From positions 434,001-498,000 of the forward strand of contig NZ_BAABHJ010000023.1 in NCBI RefSeq assembly GCF_039542035.1: a stretch of 64,000 nt of DNA, in the 5' to 3' direction. Source of the stretch: Actinoallomurus liliacearum (GTDB lineage: Bacteria; Actinomycetota; Actinomycetes; Streptosporangiales; Streptosporangiaceae). The first letter of the stretch is position 1. Every line of letters begins with the position of its first letter. A program made the position numbers and the translations under genes. Shown here in pieces: positions 8,852 to 17,692 of this stretch. Below the pieces are notes generated by a model. That model was not told where the DNA came from. It searched no databases and worked only from the letters and a program-made list of their open reading frames with translations.

Positions 8852-9217
8852 CCGGCGCGTTGGCTGGGCACAGCACGGCCGACCGCAGCCCACTGGCAAG
8901 GGCGCGTGCACGCTGAAACCCGATTCAGGAATGCCCACGTACTGGACGGCCGTGCTGCCGGTGAGATGAAGGCGGCCGGTTTCTGACGGCTCTCGGATGC
9001 GTGCAGTAGTCGGTCGGGACGGCTTCCGGTCAGGAGGCGTACCGAATGCTCGGCAATCGTGGTCCGGGGAAGGGCGAAAAGCCCACATATCAGCCCACGG
9101 GCGAGGTCTTTCCCGAGCATCCGGTACGACCCTCACGACCATCCCGAGGAAGCAACGAACAAATCGACCAGTCCTACCGGACGCGGCGACCGGTGGCCTG
9201 GTCGGTCGGGTCGTTGG
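8852..9217. other. Convergent intergenic region with hairpin element
   Basis: No gene is supported between the convergent comEC and LLM oxidoreductase genes. The main content is the best-preserved copy of the dispersed hairpin element (9039-9127) plus about 25 more conserved bases on its right. Confidence 0.6.
9039..9127 (+). repeat. Dispersed 89-bp hairpin element, copy with best inverted ends
   Basis: It begins GTACCGAATGCTCGG (9039-9053) and ends CCGAGCATCCGGTAC (9113-9127). The two 15-mers are inverted repeats with one mismatch, so the element could fold into a long stem with a ~59-base loop. The same element, also 89 bases, occurs at 33499-33587. Similarity continues to the right through GACCATCCCGAGGA, ending at 9150. 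There is no transposase and no clear target duplication. Confidence 0.75.
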
Positions 9218-10216
9218 TCACCCGGCCTGCAGGATCTCCTTGACCAGTTCGTACGAGTGCAGGCGGGCGGCGGGATCACCGACGTTGGTCGAGATCATCA
9301 GCTCGTCCGGCTGGGTGCGGTCCAGCAGATCGAGCAGCCCCTTGCGCACGGTCTCCGGGCCGCCGATCACGTGCGATTCGGTGATCGTGCCGATGGCCTC
9401 GCGTTCCTGAGGTGTGTACGGATACGCCTGTGCCTCCTCCGGCGTCGGCAACGGCCCGGGCTTTCCGGTCCGCAGCCGCAGCATGGACAGGCCCATGGGC
9501 GCGGCGAGCCGTTCCGCCTCCTCATCGGTGTCGGCGCAGACCACGGCGGCGGTCACCATGGCGTGCGGCCGGGACAGGGTCTCCGACGGCTGGAAGGTCG
9601 AGCGGTACAGCTCCAGGGCAGGCTCGGTGAACCGCGCGCTGAAGTGGTGGGCGAACGCGAACGGCAGACCGAGCGCGCCCGCGAGCTGCGCGCTGTAGCC
9701 GCTGGAACCCAGCAGCCAGACCTCCGGCGGGTTCTCGGCCGCGGGCACCGCCCTGATCCCGAGCGACGATCCACCGAGGAACGCCCGTAGCTCGGCGAGG
9801 TGACGCGGGAAGTCCTCGACGTTGAGGTCGGCGCTCCGCCGCAGCGCGTACGCGGTCGCCTGGTCCGTACCGGGTGCCCGGCCGATGCCGAGGTCGATCC
9901 GCCCGGGGTGCAGGGCCTCCAGCATGCCGAACTGCTCGGCGACGACCAACGGCGCGTGGTTGGGCAGCATCACCCCGCCGGAGCCGACCCGCAGGGTCGA
10001 CGTCGCCTCCGCCAGATGCGCGATCAGCACCGGGGGTGAGGAGCTGGCGATCCCCGGCATGTTGTGGTGCTCGGCGACCCAGAGCCGGTGGTAGCCCAGG
10101 CGTTCGACGGCCCGCGCCAGGTCGATGCTGGCGCGCAGCGCGGCCCCGGGGGTCGTATCCGAGCTCACAGGGACGAGATCGAGCACGGAAAGCGGCAGTT
10201 CTTGAAGTTCGGGCAC
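9218..10216 (-). CDS. LLM-class flavin-dependent oxidoreductase (luciferase-like)
   Basis: 332-residue bacterial-luciferase-fold protein. Motifs typical of the YhbW/MsnO8-like subgroup are YHRLWVAEHHNMPG near residue 45, RVGSGGVMLPNHAPL near 80 and RIDLGIGRAPGTD near 110. These enzymes use FMNH2 or F420H2 as cofactor; the substrate cannot be read from sequence. GTG start at 10216 with only a weak ribosome site. It converges with comEC and diverges from the deazaflavin reductase-like gene at 10345, which makes a shared redox role possible but unproven. Confidence 0.85.
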   Translation of the reverse strand: MPELQELPLSVLDLVPVSSDTTPGAALRASIDLARAVERLGYHRLWVAEHHNMPGIASSSPPVLIAHLAEATSTLRVGSGGVMLPNHAPLVVAEQFGMLEALHPGRIDLGIGRAPGTDQATAYALRRSADLNVEDFPRHLAELRAFLGGSSLGIRAVPAAENPPEVWLLGSSGYSAQLAGALGLPFAFAHHFSARFTEPALELYRSTFQPSETLSRPHAMVTAAVVCADTDEEAERLAAPMGLSMLRLRTGKPGPLPTPEEAQAYPYTPQEREAIGTITESHVIGGPETVRKGLLDLLDRTQPDELMISTNVGDPAARLHSYELVKEILQAG

Positions 10217-10344
10217 CTTCGAACAACCCGCGGCGGAAAGGAGGGATTCCCGCTGCGGCCCGGATCACACGGGGGACCGGCCGATCTCGATCGGGCGAGC
10301 CGTCCGGCGTGCGGCGACGTGCTGATCGGCGGCATCATTGGACA

Positions 10345-10833
10345 ATGCCCCGAGGAATCTCCAGTGCCCCCCGACCGCACGGGTTCCTGCGCCGTGTGGT
10401 TCGCGCCCCTCTTTGGATCTATCACCGGAACCTCGGCTTCCTGCTCGGCAAGCGTTTCCTCTACCTCGCCCATCAGGGACGACTCAGCGGGCTGCGCCGC
10501 GAGACCGTCCTGGAGGTGGTGAAGCTCGACCATGAGGCCGGCGAGGTCATCGTCTTCTCCGGCTGGGGCAACCGTGCCGACTGGGTGAAGAACCTCCGGG
10601 CGGGCCGGGCGCTGGAGCTCCGGATCGGACATCTTCGGCTGCTGGAGCCGGAGCACCGCTTCCTGCCCGACGAAGAGCGTCGGGCCGTACTCGTCGAGTA
10701 CAAGGAGGCCCACCCGCTGGCCTGGCGCACGCTCGCGCGGCTGATGGGCCTGCCGAAGGACCCCAAGAACGACGACATCGGTGATCTGCGCGCCGTCGCC
10801 TTCCGCCCGAGCGGCTGGGACCAGTCGCACTGA
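10345..10833 (+). CDS. Nitroreductase/quinone reductase family, deazaflavin (F420)-dependent
   Basis: 162 residues, the usual size of the Ddn-like split-barrel family (PF04075), whose members bind F420H2. The N-terminal part LWIYHRNLGFLLGKRFLYLAHQGRLSGLRRET matches the family pattern of an aromatic helix followed by the strand-turn T/SGRxSGxxRxT-type segment (positions 10400-10510), and SGWGNRADWVKNL near residue 75 is the characteristic G-W-x-N-L motif. ATG 10345 gives a family-typical start. It reads away from the LLM gene and is followed by holA. Confidence 0.8.
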   Translation: MPRGISSAPRPHGFLRRVVRAPLWIYHRNLGFLLGKRFLYLAHQGRLSGLRRETVLEVVKLDHEAGEVIVFSGWGNRADWVKNLRAGRALELRIGHLRLLEPEHRFLPDEERRAVLVEYKEAHPLAWRTLARLMGLPKDPKNDDIGDLRAVAFRPSGWDQSH

Positions 10834-10983
10834 GCCCACCCGGCTTTGCCGCGAGCCCATCGAATCCGGCGCGGGCCGTGCGGCGATGACGCGGGCAGCG
10901 GACGGCGGACCGGACGGGCGGCGGACCGGGCGGAGGGCGGCGGATGGGCGATGCCAGGTCTCATGCCGTGGCATGCTGCATGC

Positions 10984-11943
10984 GTGTCTTCCGAACGCCT
11001 AACCCTGGTCGTCGGCGACGAGGAACTGCTCGTCGACCGGGCGATCGGCGACGTCGTCGCCGCGGCCCGTGCCCGCGAGGCCGACGTCGAGGTCCATGAG
11101 CTGACCCCCGCCTCCCTCGCGCCGGGCGCCCTCGCGGAGCTGACCTCGCCGTCGTTGTTCGGCGGCGGGCGTGTGGTCGTCCTGCGTTCCGCCCAGGACT
11201 TCGGCAAGGACCTGGCCGCGGAGATCGGACGGTACGCCGCGAACCCCGCCGACGACATCGACTTCGTCGTCGTACACGCGGGCGGCGCCAAGGGCAAGGC
11301 GCTGCTCGACGCGCTGACCAAGGCGGGCGCCCGTAAGATCACCTGCCAGAAGATCACGAGGCCGGGCGATCGCGTCGGGTTCGTCCGCGCGGAGATCCGC
11401 CGGGCGGGCGGGAGCATCGGGGAGGACGCGGCCCGTACCCTCCTCGACGCGGTCGGTACCGACCTGCGGGAGCTGGCCAGCGCGTGCAGTCAGCTCGTCG
11501 CCGACACCGGTGGGAAGATCACCGACGAGGCGGTCGGCCGGTATCACCGGGGACGCGCGGAGGTCAGCGGGTTCACCGTCGCCGACCGGGCGGTGGAGGG
11601 CAAGCTCGCCGAGGCGCTGGAACAGCTGCGCTGGGCGCTGGCGACGGGCGTCGCCCCGGTCCTCATCACCAGCGCGCTGGCTCAGGGCGTACGGTCGCTC
11701 GCCAAGGTCGGTGGCGCGCCACGCGGCCTGCGCGGCGCCGGGCTGGCCAAGGAACTCGGCATGCCCCCCTGGAAGATCGATCGGGTGCGTGCCCAGCTGC
11801 GCGGCTGGGAGCCGGCGGGGGTGGCGCGGGCGCTGCAGGTCGTGGCCGAGACCGATGCCCAGGTCAAGGGCGGCGGCGCGGATCCGGCGTACGCGCTGGA
11901 GAAGGCGATCGCGCAGATCGTCGCCGCCCGCGCCGGACGCTGA
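10984..11943 (+). CDS. holA: DNA polymerase III subunit delta
   Basis: 319 residues, as expected for the delta subunit of the clamp loader, which opens the beta clamp during replication. It begins LTLVVGDEELLVDRAI and has the SPSLFGGGRVVVLRSAQDF segment, the pattern by which actinobacterial HolA is recognised (the delta fold lacks a Walker A motif). The C-terminal helical domain includes EQLRWALATGVAPVLI. GTG 10984 gives the family start; upstream in-frame starts would add a non-conserved leader. holA near comEA-comEC and rpsT is the standard actinobacterial order. Confidence 0.93.
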   Translation: MSSERLTLVVGDEELLVDRAIGDVVAAARAREADVEVHELTPASLAPGALAELTSPSLFGGGRVVVLRSAQDFGKDLAAEIGRYAANPADDIDFVVVHAGGAKGKALLDALTKAGARKITCQKITRPGDRVGFVRAEIRRAGGSIGEDAARTLLDAVGTDLRELASACSQLVADTGGKITDEAVGRYHRGRAEVSGFTVADRAVEGKLAEALEQLRWALATGVAPVLITSALAQGVRSLAKVGGAPRGLRGAGLAKELGMPPWKIDRVRAQLRGWEPAGVARALQVVAETDAQVKGGGADPAYALEKAIAQIVAARAGR

Positions 11944-12038
11944 CGCTTCTACCGGCCGGGACGCTTCTACCGGCCGGTCTTTCCTGCCGACGGGATAAAT
12001 CGGTTTGATCCCATTCGCCGGTGCCTCACCCTTGCTCC

Positions 12039-12542
12039 ATGAACAAGATCAAGGAACCGCGCCTCGGCGTCGACTTCGGTCGGGTGATCCAGGGAGGCGC
12101 CACGGACGCGGGGGAGGAGGACACGACCTTCCTCGGCGGCGGCCTGGAGGAGGCGATGCGCACGCCGGCCACACCGGGAACCTTCGAGGTGCTGCCCGGG
12201 CTCGTCGCCCGCTTCGGCGGACGGACGTGGGTGATCTCGAAGTGCGGCGAGAAGGTCCGGCAGCGGACGCTGCAGTGGCTCGACCACCACGACTTCTACC
12301 GGCGCACCGGCATCGCACGCGGCAACGTCCGCTTCTGCCGCCGCCGCGCGGACAAGGCCGGCCACTGCACGGACCTCGGCATCACCCACATGATCGACGA
12401 CCGGCTGGACGTGCACGCCGCGCTGCGCGGCATCGTGCCGCACCTCATCCTCTTCGGACCGCAGCCGGCCGAGCCGCCCGGCTGGGTACGGCACGCCCCG
12501 ATCTGGGCGGACGTGGAGGCGATGATCGACGAATGCGGCTGA
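12039..12542 (+). CDS. HAD-like hypothetical protein with altered motif I
   Basis: 167 residues. The opening LGVDFGRVIQ looks like HAD motif I, WVISKCGEKVRQRTLQWL fits the helix after motif II (S) and carries a possible motif III lysine, and DLGITHMIDDRLDV resembles motif IV (acidic pair). However the motif I pattern DxD is DxG here, so the general acid aspartate is missing and phosphatase activity is doubtful. A nucleotide-binding or non-catalytic role is possible. The start at ATG 12039 directly follows a short gap after holA. Fold assignment is by motif only. Confidence 0.55.
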   Translation: MNKIKEPRLGVDFGRVIQGGATDAGEEDTTFLGGGLEEAMRTPATPGTFEVLPGLVARFGGRTWVISKCGEKVRQRTLQWLDHHDFYRRTGIARGNVRFCRRRADKAGHCTDLGITHMIDDRLDVHAALRGIVPHLILFGPQPAEPPGWVRHAPIWADVEAMIDECG

Positions 12543-12642
12543 CCCCGGCGGCTTCCCATGCCGGTACGTCCCGAATCGCGCGCGGCGACGGCCGATGCGG
12601 TGGCCGGTCGAGCCCGCCCGACAGGAGGAAAGCACGACGACG

Positions 12643-12666
12643 CCGTGCCCCGACGAGGGGACACGG
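12643..12666 (-). terminator. Hairpin downstream of rpsT
   Basis: CCGTG-c-CCC and GGG-a-CACGG arms around a short loop lie 24 bases past the rpsT stop. There is no clear U-run, which is common in high-GC actinobacteria. Confidence 0.45.
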
Positions 12667-12689
12667 TGTCGCTGACGCGTCGGTCGGCC

Positions 12690-12959
12690 TTACTTGGCCT
12701 GCAGCTCGGCGGCGCGCTTGGCGATCGCCGACTTGCGGTTGGCCGCCTGGTTCTTGTGGATGACGCCCTTGCCCACGGCCTTGTCGAGCTTGCGCGAAGC
12801 GTTGCGCAGCTCGGCGAGGGTGGCCTCGGCGTCGCCGGACTCGGCGGCCTCACGGAACTTGCGGATCGCGGTCTTAAGCTCGGACTTGACCGCCTTGTTA
12901 CGCAGGCGAGCCTTCTCGTTCTGCTTGTTCCGCTTGATCTGGGACTTGATGTTCGCCAC
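12690..12959 (-). CDS. rpsT: 30S ribosomal protein S20
   Basis: 89-residue basic protein that binds 16S rRNA early in 30S assembly. The start ANIKSQIKRNKQNEKAR and the KSELKTAIRKFREAAESGD region are typical of bS20, as is the Lys/Ala-rich C-terminus. GTG 12959 was chosen: it gives the canonical N-terminus and has GAGG about 10 bases upstream. It is divergent from lepA, the usual actinobacterial neighbour. Confidence 0.97.
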   Translation of the reverse strand: MANIKSQIKRNKQNEKARLRNKAVKSELKTAIRKFREAAESGDAEATLAELRNASRKLDKAVGKGVIHKNQAANRKSAIAKRAAELQAK

Positions 12960-13168
12960 GAAAGAAGCCTCAGGTCTTAAGTCGATGGATTGGGGGCGCG
13001 GGACCTGTCGCGCCCACACGCAGTGGAACAGCCTACCAAGGTTTCTCAGCGGCCCCAACACGGAGGCCCGGCGCCGCCCGTGCCGGAGCCCCGGGCCGTA
13101 CGGCGAGAGCATGGCACGGGGCATGGGACCATGGAAGACGCTGAATCCGTCACGTCCTGAGGAACCCG

Positions 13169-14992
13169 GTGCCGCCCGTACCGAACCAGACCGATCCCGC
13201 GGTGATTCGCAACTTCTGCATCATCGCGCATATCGACCACGGCAAGTCGACCCTCGCCGACCGCATGCTGCAGCTCACCGGCGTGGTCGAGGAGCGTCAG
13301 ATGCGCGCCCAGTATCTCGACCGGATGGACATCGAGCGCGAGCGCGGCATCACGATCAAGAGCCAGGCCGTGCGCCTGCCGTGGAGGGACCACGTCCTCA
13401 ACCTGATCGACACGCCGGGGCACGTCGACTTCTCGTACGAGGTGTCGCGGTCGCTGGCCGCGTGCGAGGGGGCCGTGCTGCTGGTCGACGCCGCGCAGGG
13501 CATCGAGGCGCAGACGCTGGCGAACCTCTACCTCGCGCTCGAGGCGGACCTGCACATCATCCCGGTGCTCAACAAGATCGACCTGCCCGCCGCGCAGCCG
13601 GACAAGTACGCCGAGGAGCTGGCCGGCATCATCGGCTGCGACCCCGCCGAGGTGCTGCGCGTGTCGGGCAAGACCGGCGAGGGCGTCGTCGAGCTGCTCG
13701 ACAACATCGTCGCGACCGTTCCGGCGCCCGTGGGCGACTCCGACGGCCCGGCCCGCGCGCTGATCTTCGACTCGATCTACGACACCTACCGCGGTGTCGT
13801 CACCTATGTCCGGGTGATCGACGGGCACCTGTCGCGGCGCGAGAAGAGCCTGATGATGTCCACCAAGGCGGCGCACGACACCCTCGAGGTGGGCGTGATC
13901 TCGCCGGAGCCCAAGCCGGTCACCGGCCTCGGCGTCGGCGAGGTCGGTTACCTGATCACCGGGGTCAAGGACGTCCGCCAGGCCCGGGTGGGCGACACCG
14001 TGACGATCGCGTCCGCGCCCGCCGCGGAGCCGCTCGGCGGTTACCAGGATCCGAAGCCGATGGTGTTCTCGGGCCTGTATCCGGTGGACGGCGACGACTA
14101 CCCCGAGCTGCGCGACGCCCTCGACAAGCTGCGCCTGAACGACGCCGCGCTGATCTACGAGCCGGAGACCTCCCTCGCGCTGGGCTTCGGGTTCCGCTGC
14201 GGCTTCCTCGGCCTGCTCCACATGGAGATCGTGCGCGAGCGGCTGGAGCGGGAGTTCGACCTGTCGCTCATCTCCACCGCGCCGAACGTCGTGTACCGCG
14301 TGGTCATGGAGAACGGCGACGAGCATCGGGTCACCAACCCGAGCGAGTTCCCCGAGGGCAAGATCGGCGCGGTGTACGAGCCGATCGTCAAGGCGACGAT
14401 CCTGTCACCGAGCGACCACATCGGCGCGATCATGGAGCTGTGCCAGAGCCGCCGCGGCGTCATGCTCGGCATGGACTACCTCTCCGAGGACCGCGTCGAG
14501 ATCCGCTACACCCTGCCGCTGGCCGAGATCATCTTCGACTTCTTCGACCAGCTGAAGTCGCGGACCCGCGGATACGCCTCGCTCGACTACGAAACGAGCG
14601 GGGAGCAGGAGTCGGACCTGGTCAAGGTCGACATCCTGCTGCAGGGCGAGTCGGTCGACGCCTTCAGCCAGATCGTGCACAAGGACAAGGCCCGCGAGTA
14701 CGGCCTGATGATGACGGCCAAGCTCAAGGAGCTCATCCCGCGCCAGCAGTTCGAGGTCCCGATCCAGGCGGCGATCGGCTCGCGGGTCATCGCCCGGGAG
14801 AACATCCGGGCGATCCGCAAGGACGTCCTGGCCAAGTGCTACGGCGGTGACATCTCCCGCAAGCGCAAGCTGCTGGAGAAGCAGAAGGAAGGCAAGAAGC
14901 GGATGAAGACGATCGGCCGGGTCGACGTCCCGCAGGAGGCCTTCGTCGCCGCGTTGTCGACCGGCACGGCCGCCGCGGAGAAGAAGAAGTAA
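13169..14992 (+). CDS. lepA: Elongation factor 4 (back-translocating GTPase LepA)
   Basis: 607 residues, standard for EF4. Features in order: P-loop AHIDHGKSTL near residue 20, the RGITIKSQ switch I region near 65, DTPGHVDFSYEV near 85, NKIDLPAA near 135, domains II-III, and the LepA-specific C-terminal domain ending in lysines (EKKK). It acts on the ribosome to promote back-translocation or assist 30S maturation under stress. GTG start with GAGGA about 6 bases upstream. Complete, with no anomalies. Confidence 0.97.
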   Translation: MPPVPNQTDPAVIRNFCIIAHIDHGKSTLADRMLQLTGVVEERQMRAQYLDRMDIERERGITIKSQAVRLPWRDHVLNLIDTPGHVDFSYEVSRSLAACEGAVLLVDAAQGIEAQTLANLYLALEADLHIIPVLNKIDLPAAQPDKYAEELAGIIGCDPAEVLRVSGKTGEGVVELLDNIVATVPAPVGDSDGPARALIFDSIYDTYRGVVTYVRVIDGHLSRREKSLMMSTKAAHDTLEVGVISPEPKPVTGLGVGEVGYLITGVKDVRQARVGDTVTIASAPAAEPLGGYQDPKPMVFSGLYPVDGDDYPELRDALDKLRLNDAALIYEPETSLALGFGFRCGFLGLLHMEIVRERLEREFDLSLISTAPNVVYRVVMENGDEHRVTNPSEFPEGKIGAVYEPIVKATILSPSDHIGAIMELCQSRRGVMLGMDYLSEDRVEIRYTLPLAEIIFDFFDQLKSRTRGYASLDYETSGEQESDLVKVDILLQGESVDAFSQIVHKDKAREYGLMMTAKLKELIPRQQFEVPIQAAIGSRVIARENIRAIRKDVLAKCYGGDISRKRKLLEKQKEGKKRMKTIGRVDVPQEAFVAALSTGTAAAEKKK

Positions 14993-15059
14993 CCACGTCT
15001 CGGATCGTCTCCTCCGGGGCAGGCTGGATCTGAGTCAGCCGAGAATCTTGGAGGAGACG

Positions 15060-15914
15060 ATGGTGGACGTCGGCCGGGTGGGGATCTGGAGCATCGGGTT
15101 CCGGAACGACGATCCGAGCGCCGCGAACGAGATCCGCGACGCGGCGGCCGAGCTGGAGGAGCTCGGGTACGGCGCGATCTGGCTGGGCGGCAGCCCCGGC
15201 GTGCACCACGCCGTGCCGCTCCTGGAGGCGACCTCCCGGATCGTCGTGGCGACCGGGATCCTCAACATCTGGGAGTACGACGCGGCCGACGTCGCGGACC
15301 GGCAGAAGGCCGTGTCCGCCGCGTACCCCGGCCGGTTCCTGCTCGGCCTGGGCGCGAGCCACCCCGGCCTGGTCAAGGCCTACGACAAGCCGTACTCCGC
15401 GATGACGCGGTACCTCGACGGCCTCGACACCGCCGGCGCGCCGTCCGCGGAGCGGGTCCTGGCCGCGCTCGGCCCGCGCATGCTGGAGCTGGCCCGCGAC
15501 CGTACGGCGGGTGCCCACCCCTACCTCGTGACCCCGGAGCACACGGAGCGGGCACGTCAGGTGCTCGGTCCGGATCGCCTCCTCGCCCCGGAGGTCAAGG
15601 TGGTGCTCGACACCGATCCCGAACGGGCACGCGCCACGGCCCGGCAGCACCTGGGCTTCTACATGAAGCTGCCCAACTACACCAACAACCTGCTGCGGCT
15701 CGGCTTCACCGAGGACGACTTCGCCGACGGCGGCAGTGACCGGCTCGTCGACGCGGTCGTCGCGTGGGGCGACGTCGAGGCGGTACGGCGGCGCGTCGAC
15801 GCCCACCGGGACGCGGGCGCGGACCACGCCGCCCTCCAGGTCCTGACCGACGATCGAAGCGGGCTGCCCCGGGCGCAGTGGCGCGAGCTCGCCACCGCGC
15901 TCGACCTGCGCTGA
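15060..15914 (+). CDS. LLM-class F420-dependent oxidoreductase (MSMEG_4141-like)
   Basis: 284-residue luciferase-fold protein of the group that starts VGIWS and has ELEELGYGAIWLGGSPG near residue 35, ATGILNIWEYDAADVA near 65 and RFLLGLGASHPGL near 95. These are F420-linked in characterised relatives; the substrate is unknown. The ribosome site GGAGGAG sits ideally before ATG 15060, so the upstream in-frame TTG is not needed. The stop codon opens a 21-bp tandem repeat that runs to the convergent MBL-fold gene. Confidence 0.85.
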   Translation: MVDVGRVGIWSIGFRNDDPSAANEIRDAAAELEELGYGAIWLGGSPGVHHAVPLLEATSRIVVATGILNIWEYDAADVADRQKAVSAAYPGRFLLGLGASHPGLVKAYDKPYSAMTRYLDGLDTAGAPSAERVLAALGPRMLELARDRTAGAHPYLVTPEHTERARQVLGPDRLLAPEVKVVLDTDPERARATARQHLGFYMKLPNYTNNLLRLGFTEDDFADGGSDRLVDAVVAWGDVEAVRRRVDAHRDAGADHAALQVLTDDRSGLPRAQWRELATALDLR

Positions 15915-16015
15915 CCCGCCAGACGCCTGCGCCGACCCGCCAGACGCCTGTTCTGATCCGTCGGTGGCCTGTTCTGACCCGCCAGACGCGTGCGCTCGCC
16001 CGTCAGATCCGGGCC
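15911..16015. repeat. Five 21-bp tandem repeats bridging two convergent stop codons
   Basis: Units start at 15911, 15932, 15953, 15974 and 15995 on the pattern CTGACCCGCCAGACGCCTG plus two variable bases. Units 1, 2 and 4 are close; units 3 and 5 are diverged. The array starts at the last codon of the LLM gene and ends inside the last codons of the convergent MBL-fold gene. Confidence 0.8.
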
Positions 16016-16821
16016 GACTCGCCGGGGCCGAGCAGGACGAGCCGGTCGGTCAGGCCCGTGCGGTCGAACGCGGCGGTCAGCGCCTCGGCGTTCTCGGTGA
16101 AGTGCCCCCAGCTGTTGAAGTGGGCGGGCACGACACGGCGCGCCCGCAGGATCTGCGCGGCGGTGGCGGTCTGCTCGCTGTCCAGGGTCAGCAGCGCGCC
16201 GTCGAGCACACCCGGGCGTGCGGCGCCGGCGAACAGCACCGCCGTGTCCACCGGAGCGAACCGCGCGGCGATCTGTTCGACCAGTTCCAGCGAGGCGTTG
16301 TCGCCGCTCACGTAGACGGTCGGCAGGTCCGCGCCCGTCAGCACGAAGCCGGTGACCTCTCCGGTGACCGGCTCGCACCCTTCCGGACCGTGCCGCGCCG
16401 GAACCGCGGTCACGGTCAGGTCGTCGGCCCCGGGCCGCCGCACGGTGTAGGACGTCCAGGGCGTGAGGGCGGTGGCGGTCCCGCCCAATCGGGCGGCGCC
16501 GCTCGGAGTGGTGAGCGTGACCGGCGCCGTCCGGAGGAACTCGCGGCCGGAGTGGTCGAGATTGTCCGGGTGCTGGTCGTGCGAGAGCAGGACGAGGTCG
16601 ATCTCGCCGACGGCTGAGGCGGCGATCGCCGCCGGGGCGGTCTTCGTGAGCAGGGCGCCGGACGGGCTGCGGTACTCACCCGGAGCGTCGAAGGTCGGAT
16701 CGGTGAGCAGGCGCAGGCCGCCGATCTCCAGGACGGCCGTCGGGCCGCCCACGGCCGTGACCGTGAGACCGGAGCGCGGGTCGGCGGCAGCACCGCCCTG
16801 GAACGATCGCGAATCCGTCAT
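16003..16821 (-). CDS. MBL-fold (UlaG/YtnP-like) metallohydrolase
   Basis: 272 residues. It begins with the strand-rich LTVTAVGGPTAVLEIGGLRLLTDPTFD, typical of UlaG-like MBL proteins. The metal motif is SHDQHPDNLDHSG, which fits the H-x-x-x-x-D-x-x-D-H layout loosely (HxxHPDNLDH). Later ligands probably include VSGDN near residue 185 and PAHFNSWGHF near 240. It is likely a cytoplasmic hydrolase of unknown substrate. ATG 16821. Its last codons are part of the 21-bp repeat array. It diverges from the CGNR regulator at 16893, which may control it. Confidence 0.78.
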   Translation of the reverse strand: MTDSRSFQGGAAADPRSGLTVTAVGGPTAVLEIGGLRLLTDPTFDAPGEYRSPSGALLTKTAPAAIAASAVGEIDLVLLSHDQHPDNLDHSGREFLRTAPVTLTTPSGAARLGGTATALTPWTSYTVRRPGADDLTVTAVPARHGPEGCEPVTGEVTGFVLTGADLPTVYVSGDNASLELVEQIAARFAPVDTAVLFAGAARPGVLDGALLTLDSEQTATAAQILRARRVVPAHFNSWGHFTENAEALTAAFDRTGLTDRLVLLGPGESARI

Positions 16822-16892
16822 TAGTCCTCCTCATGGGAAAGATCCCAGTTTTCCGTGAGACTGGAGCTTAGGGTTTCTAACGGAAAAGTGCA

Positions 16893-17468
16893 ATGGATAC
16901 CATGAGATGTATGAGTGGCGATGGGATCCCCGGCGAGCGGCGCTTTCCTGCGCTGGCGCTCGTCAACACCCGTATTCAGCGGTCCGGTGTGCCCGAGGAC
17001 CTCCTGGCGGACGCGGCCGCCGTCCATGACTGGCTCGCCCGACGCGACCTGATTCCCGCCGACGCCGGCGTGGACGAGGTGCAGGCGGCCGCGGTGCGGG
17101 CGTTCCGGGAGTCCCTGCGCGAGCTGCTGTCGGCGCGGGAGGGGGCGTCCGCGCCGCCGCCCGGGGACCTGGCGGCGCTGAACGCCGCGCTCGCCGCTCC
17201 GACGGTGACCTGGGACGACGGCGGGCCGAGGCGCGTACGGCGGCCCGGTCCCGATGAGGTCAAGGGTGCGCTGGCCGACCTCGCCGCGAACGCCGTCGAC
17301 CTGCTCACCGGGGCGGAGGCGGCGTCTCTGGCCTCCTGCGGTGCCCATGGGTGCATCCGCTTCTTCGTTCGGACCCATGCCGCGCGCCAGTGGTGCTCGA
17401 ACCGGTGCGGTGACCGGGTTCGCGCCGCACGGCACTACGCACGCCGCCGCGCGGCCGCCGACTCCTGA
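16893..17468 (+). CDS. CGNR zinc-finger (ABATE domain) regulator
   Basis: 191 residues. The N-terminal part, LALVNTRI onward, matches the ABATE stress-ligand-binding domain. The C-terminus has the CGNR finger layout: C-x4-C, FFVRTHAARQWCSNRCGDR, then a basic helix (the signature reads CGDR rather than CGNR here). Such proteins are taken to be DNA-binding transcription factors. ATG 16893 has GGAAAA ahead of it; in-frame ATGs at 16902 and 16911 are alternatives. It is divergent from the MBL-fold gene across only 71 bases, so it may regulate that gene and itself. Confidence 0.83.
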   Translation: MDTMRCMSGDGIPGERRFPALALVNTRIQRSGVPEDLLADAAAVHDWLARRDLIPADAGVDEVQAAAVRAFRESLRELLSAREGASAPPPGDLAALNAALAAPTVTWDDGGPRRVRRPGPDEVKGALADLAANAVDLLTGAEAASLASCGAHGCIRFFVRTHAARQWCSNRCGDRVRAARHYARRRAAADS

Positions 17469-17692
17469 CTCATGCCGCCGCGGACCGTCTTCGCCGACTG
17501 CCCCCTCAGGAGGCGGGGCACGGCGGGTGAGGGAAGCTCGCGGGGGAACGGGGCGGTCGGTGCGTCGGCCGTGGTCGCGGCGGGTTCCGGGCCGTCCGAA
17601 GCCGCTGTCCGGAATTTCGGGCTTGTGGATGTTCGGGTTGCGTCTTCCGATAAGGGGAATGGGTCGTGTCCGCGATGACCTAGGGAGGACCA

